Below are positions 63,522 through 64,000 of a DNA stretch of 64,000 bases, piece after piece (position 1 is the stretch's first letter; each line of letters starts with the position of its first letter). Under the pieces are notes generated by a model, which was not told where the DNA came from, did not search any database, and saw nothing but the letters and a program-made list of their open reading frames with translations. This DNA comes from Lentisphaera profundi (GTDB lineage: Bacteria > Verrucomicrobiota > Lentisphaeria > Lentisphaerales > Lentisphaeraceae), in contig NZ_CP117812.1 of assembly GCF_028728065.1 (NCBI RefSeq), positions 62,001-126,000 on the forward strand, read 5' to 3'. Position numbers and translations under genes: made by a program.

Positions 63522-63944
63522 TTATTTCTTCGGGCTTTTGATTGATTGCTGTAAATATTTATCGAGTGGTACGAGTAGATTTTTCGCTTCAGAAAATTCA
63601 TCTGAGAGGGCTTGGGCTCCTTTGATCATATCGACCGAGAGGCCGCGGGTCGTACTTATATTTGTTTTCGCTTGGTTTTGAGGTGAAGAATCGAGGGTGA
63701 CGGACTGTAAAAGTAAGGCGAGCCCAGCAATTTTATTTTCTTTCACACCATCACCACGGATATAGAGCATACCTAGATTGCCGATAGCCCAAGCATCCCC
63801 TTGCACGGAGGCTTTACGATACCATTCATTGGCTTTGGCAAAGTCAACTTTAGTACCACGACCATTTTCAAACATTAAGCCCAAATTGAATTGATCACAT
63901 ACTTCACTATTCCCACGCCGTGTGTAACTGAGAATATTCAACAA
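63522..63944 (-). CDS. Sel1-repeat protein, short
   Basis: The 140-residue product has one clear Sel1-like (TPR-related) repeat, FNLGLMFENGRGTKVDFAKANEWYRKASVQGDAWAIGNLGMLYIRGDGVKENKIAGLALL, followed by a helical tail. Sel1 proteins act as scaffolds. There is no ATG: the start is a TTG at 63944, with AAAGGGAAG seven bases upstream and an in-frame TAG just before it. No signal peptide is present although relatives are often exported, so the gene could be shortened at its 5' end. Confidence 0.65.
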   Translation of the reverse strand: MLNILSYTRRGNSEVCDQFNLGLMFENGRGTKVDFAKANEWYRKASVQGDAWAIGNLGMLYIRGDGVKENKIAGLALLLQSVTLDSSPQNQAKTNISTTRGLSVDMIKGAQALSDEFSEAKNLLVPLDKYLQQSIKSPKK

Positions 63945-64000
63945 CTAATGCTTCCCTTTGATAATGACCTTTAGGCTCGTGCGGAAGTGAGCTGTTATGA

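Overview
The window looks like chromosome from a marine member of the PVC superphylum, most probably a Lentisphaera-like bacterium. This is inference, not proof. It rests on the mix of Cys-type sulfatase, PhoD-like phosphatase, type IV-like pseudopilins ending in an FGDGHVEALAP-type tail, NPYQ-type small membrane proteins and an exosortase/EPS locus, all in moderately AT-rich DNA with Shine-Dalgarno starts.

1-17.2 kb is mostly core genome. It holds a partial FKBP isomerase, an ArgZ/AgrE-like arginine dihydrolase/ornithine cyclodeaminase divergent from a trifunctional-length PutA (together a likely arginine to proline to glutamate route), SppA, three tRNA genes (Asp, Asp, Met), a tandem thioredoxin-fold protein, RuvC, an OlsF-like two-domain lipid acyltransferase, and aspS-mnmA.

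17.2-23.6 kb is an accessory islet. A repeat-rich stretch with four 41-bp tandem repeats is followed by a superfamily II helicase with C-terminal phage-integrase-type repeats, a second frame carrying seven more repeats plus an HNH nuclease domain (apparently one gene split by a frameshift), then HigB toxin and a HigA antitoxin fused to an ImmA/IrrE metallopeptidase. A single diverged copy of the 41-bp repeat lies at the right edge, beside a decayed pseudopilin copy.

23.6-28.8 kb carries an AraC regulator divergent from an alcohol dehydrogenase/esterase/PhyH-dioxygenase cluster, an intact pseudopilin, and a MauE-like plus rhodanese pair.

28.9-58.5 kb is a large exopolysaccharide locus linked to an exosortase: initiating sugar transferase, a sigma-54 response regulator and histidine kinase, an ExeA-like ATPase, O-antigen-ligase-like polymerase, at least six glycosyltransferases, an exosortase with a fused EpsI domain, a large TPR protein, a PEP-CTERM-like choice-of-anchor-L protein, flippase, Wzz/Wzc-like and two Wza-like export proteins, pyruvyl transferase and nitroreductase-like protein. 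Two genes here carry single-base homopolymer frameshifts. Sigma-54-like promoters and a perfect 30-nt palindrome sit in its intergenic regions.

58.6-64 kb carries a PhoD-like phosphatase, a sulfatase, an HtrA-type lipoprotein protease and a Sel1-repeat protein. The best candidates for something new are the helicase-repeat-HNH plus HigB/HigA-ImmA islet and the regulatory wiring of the exosortase locus.
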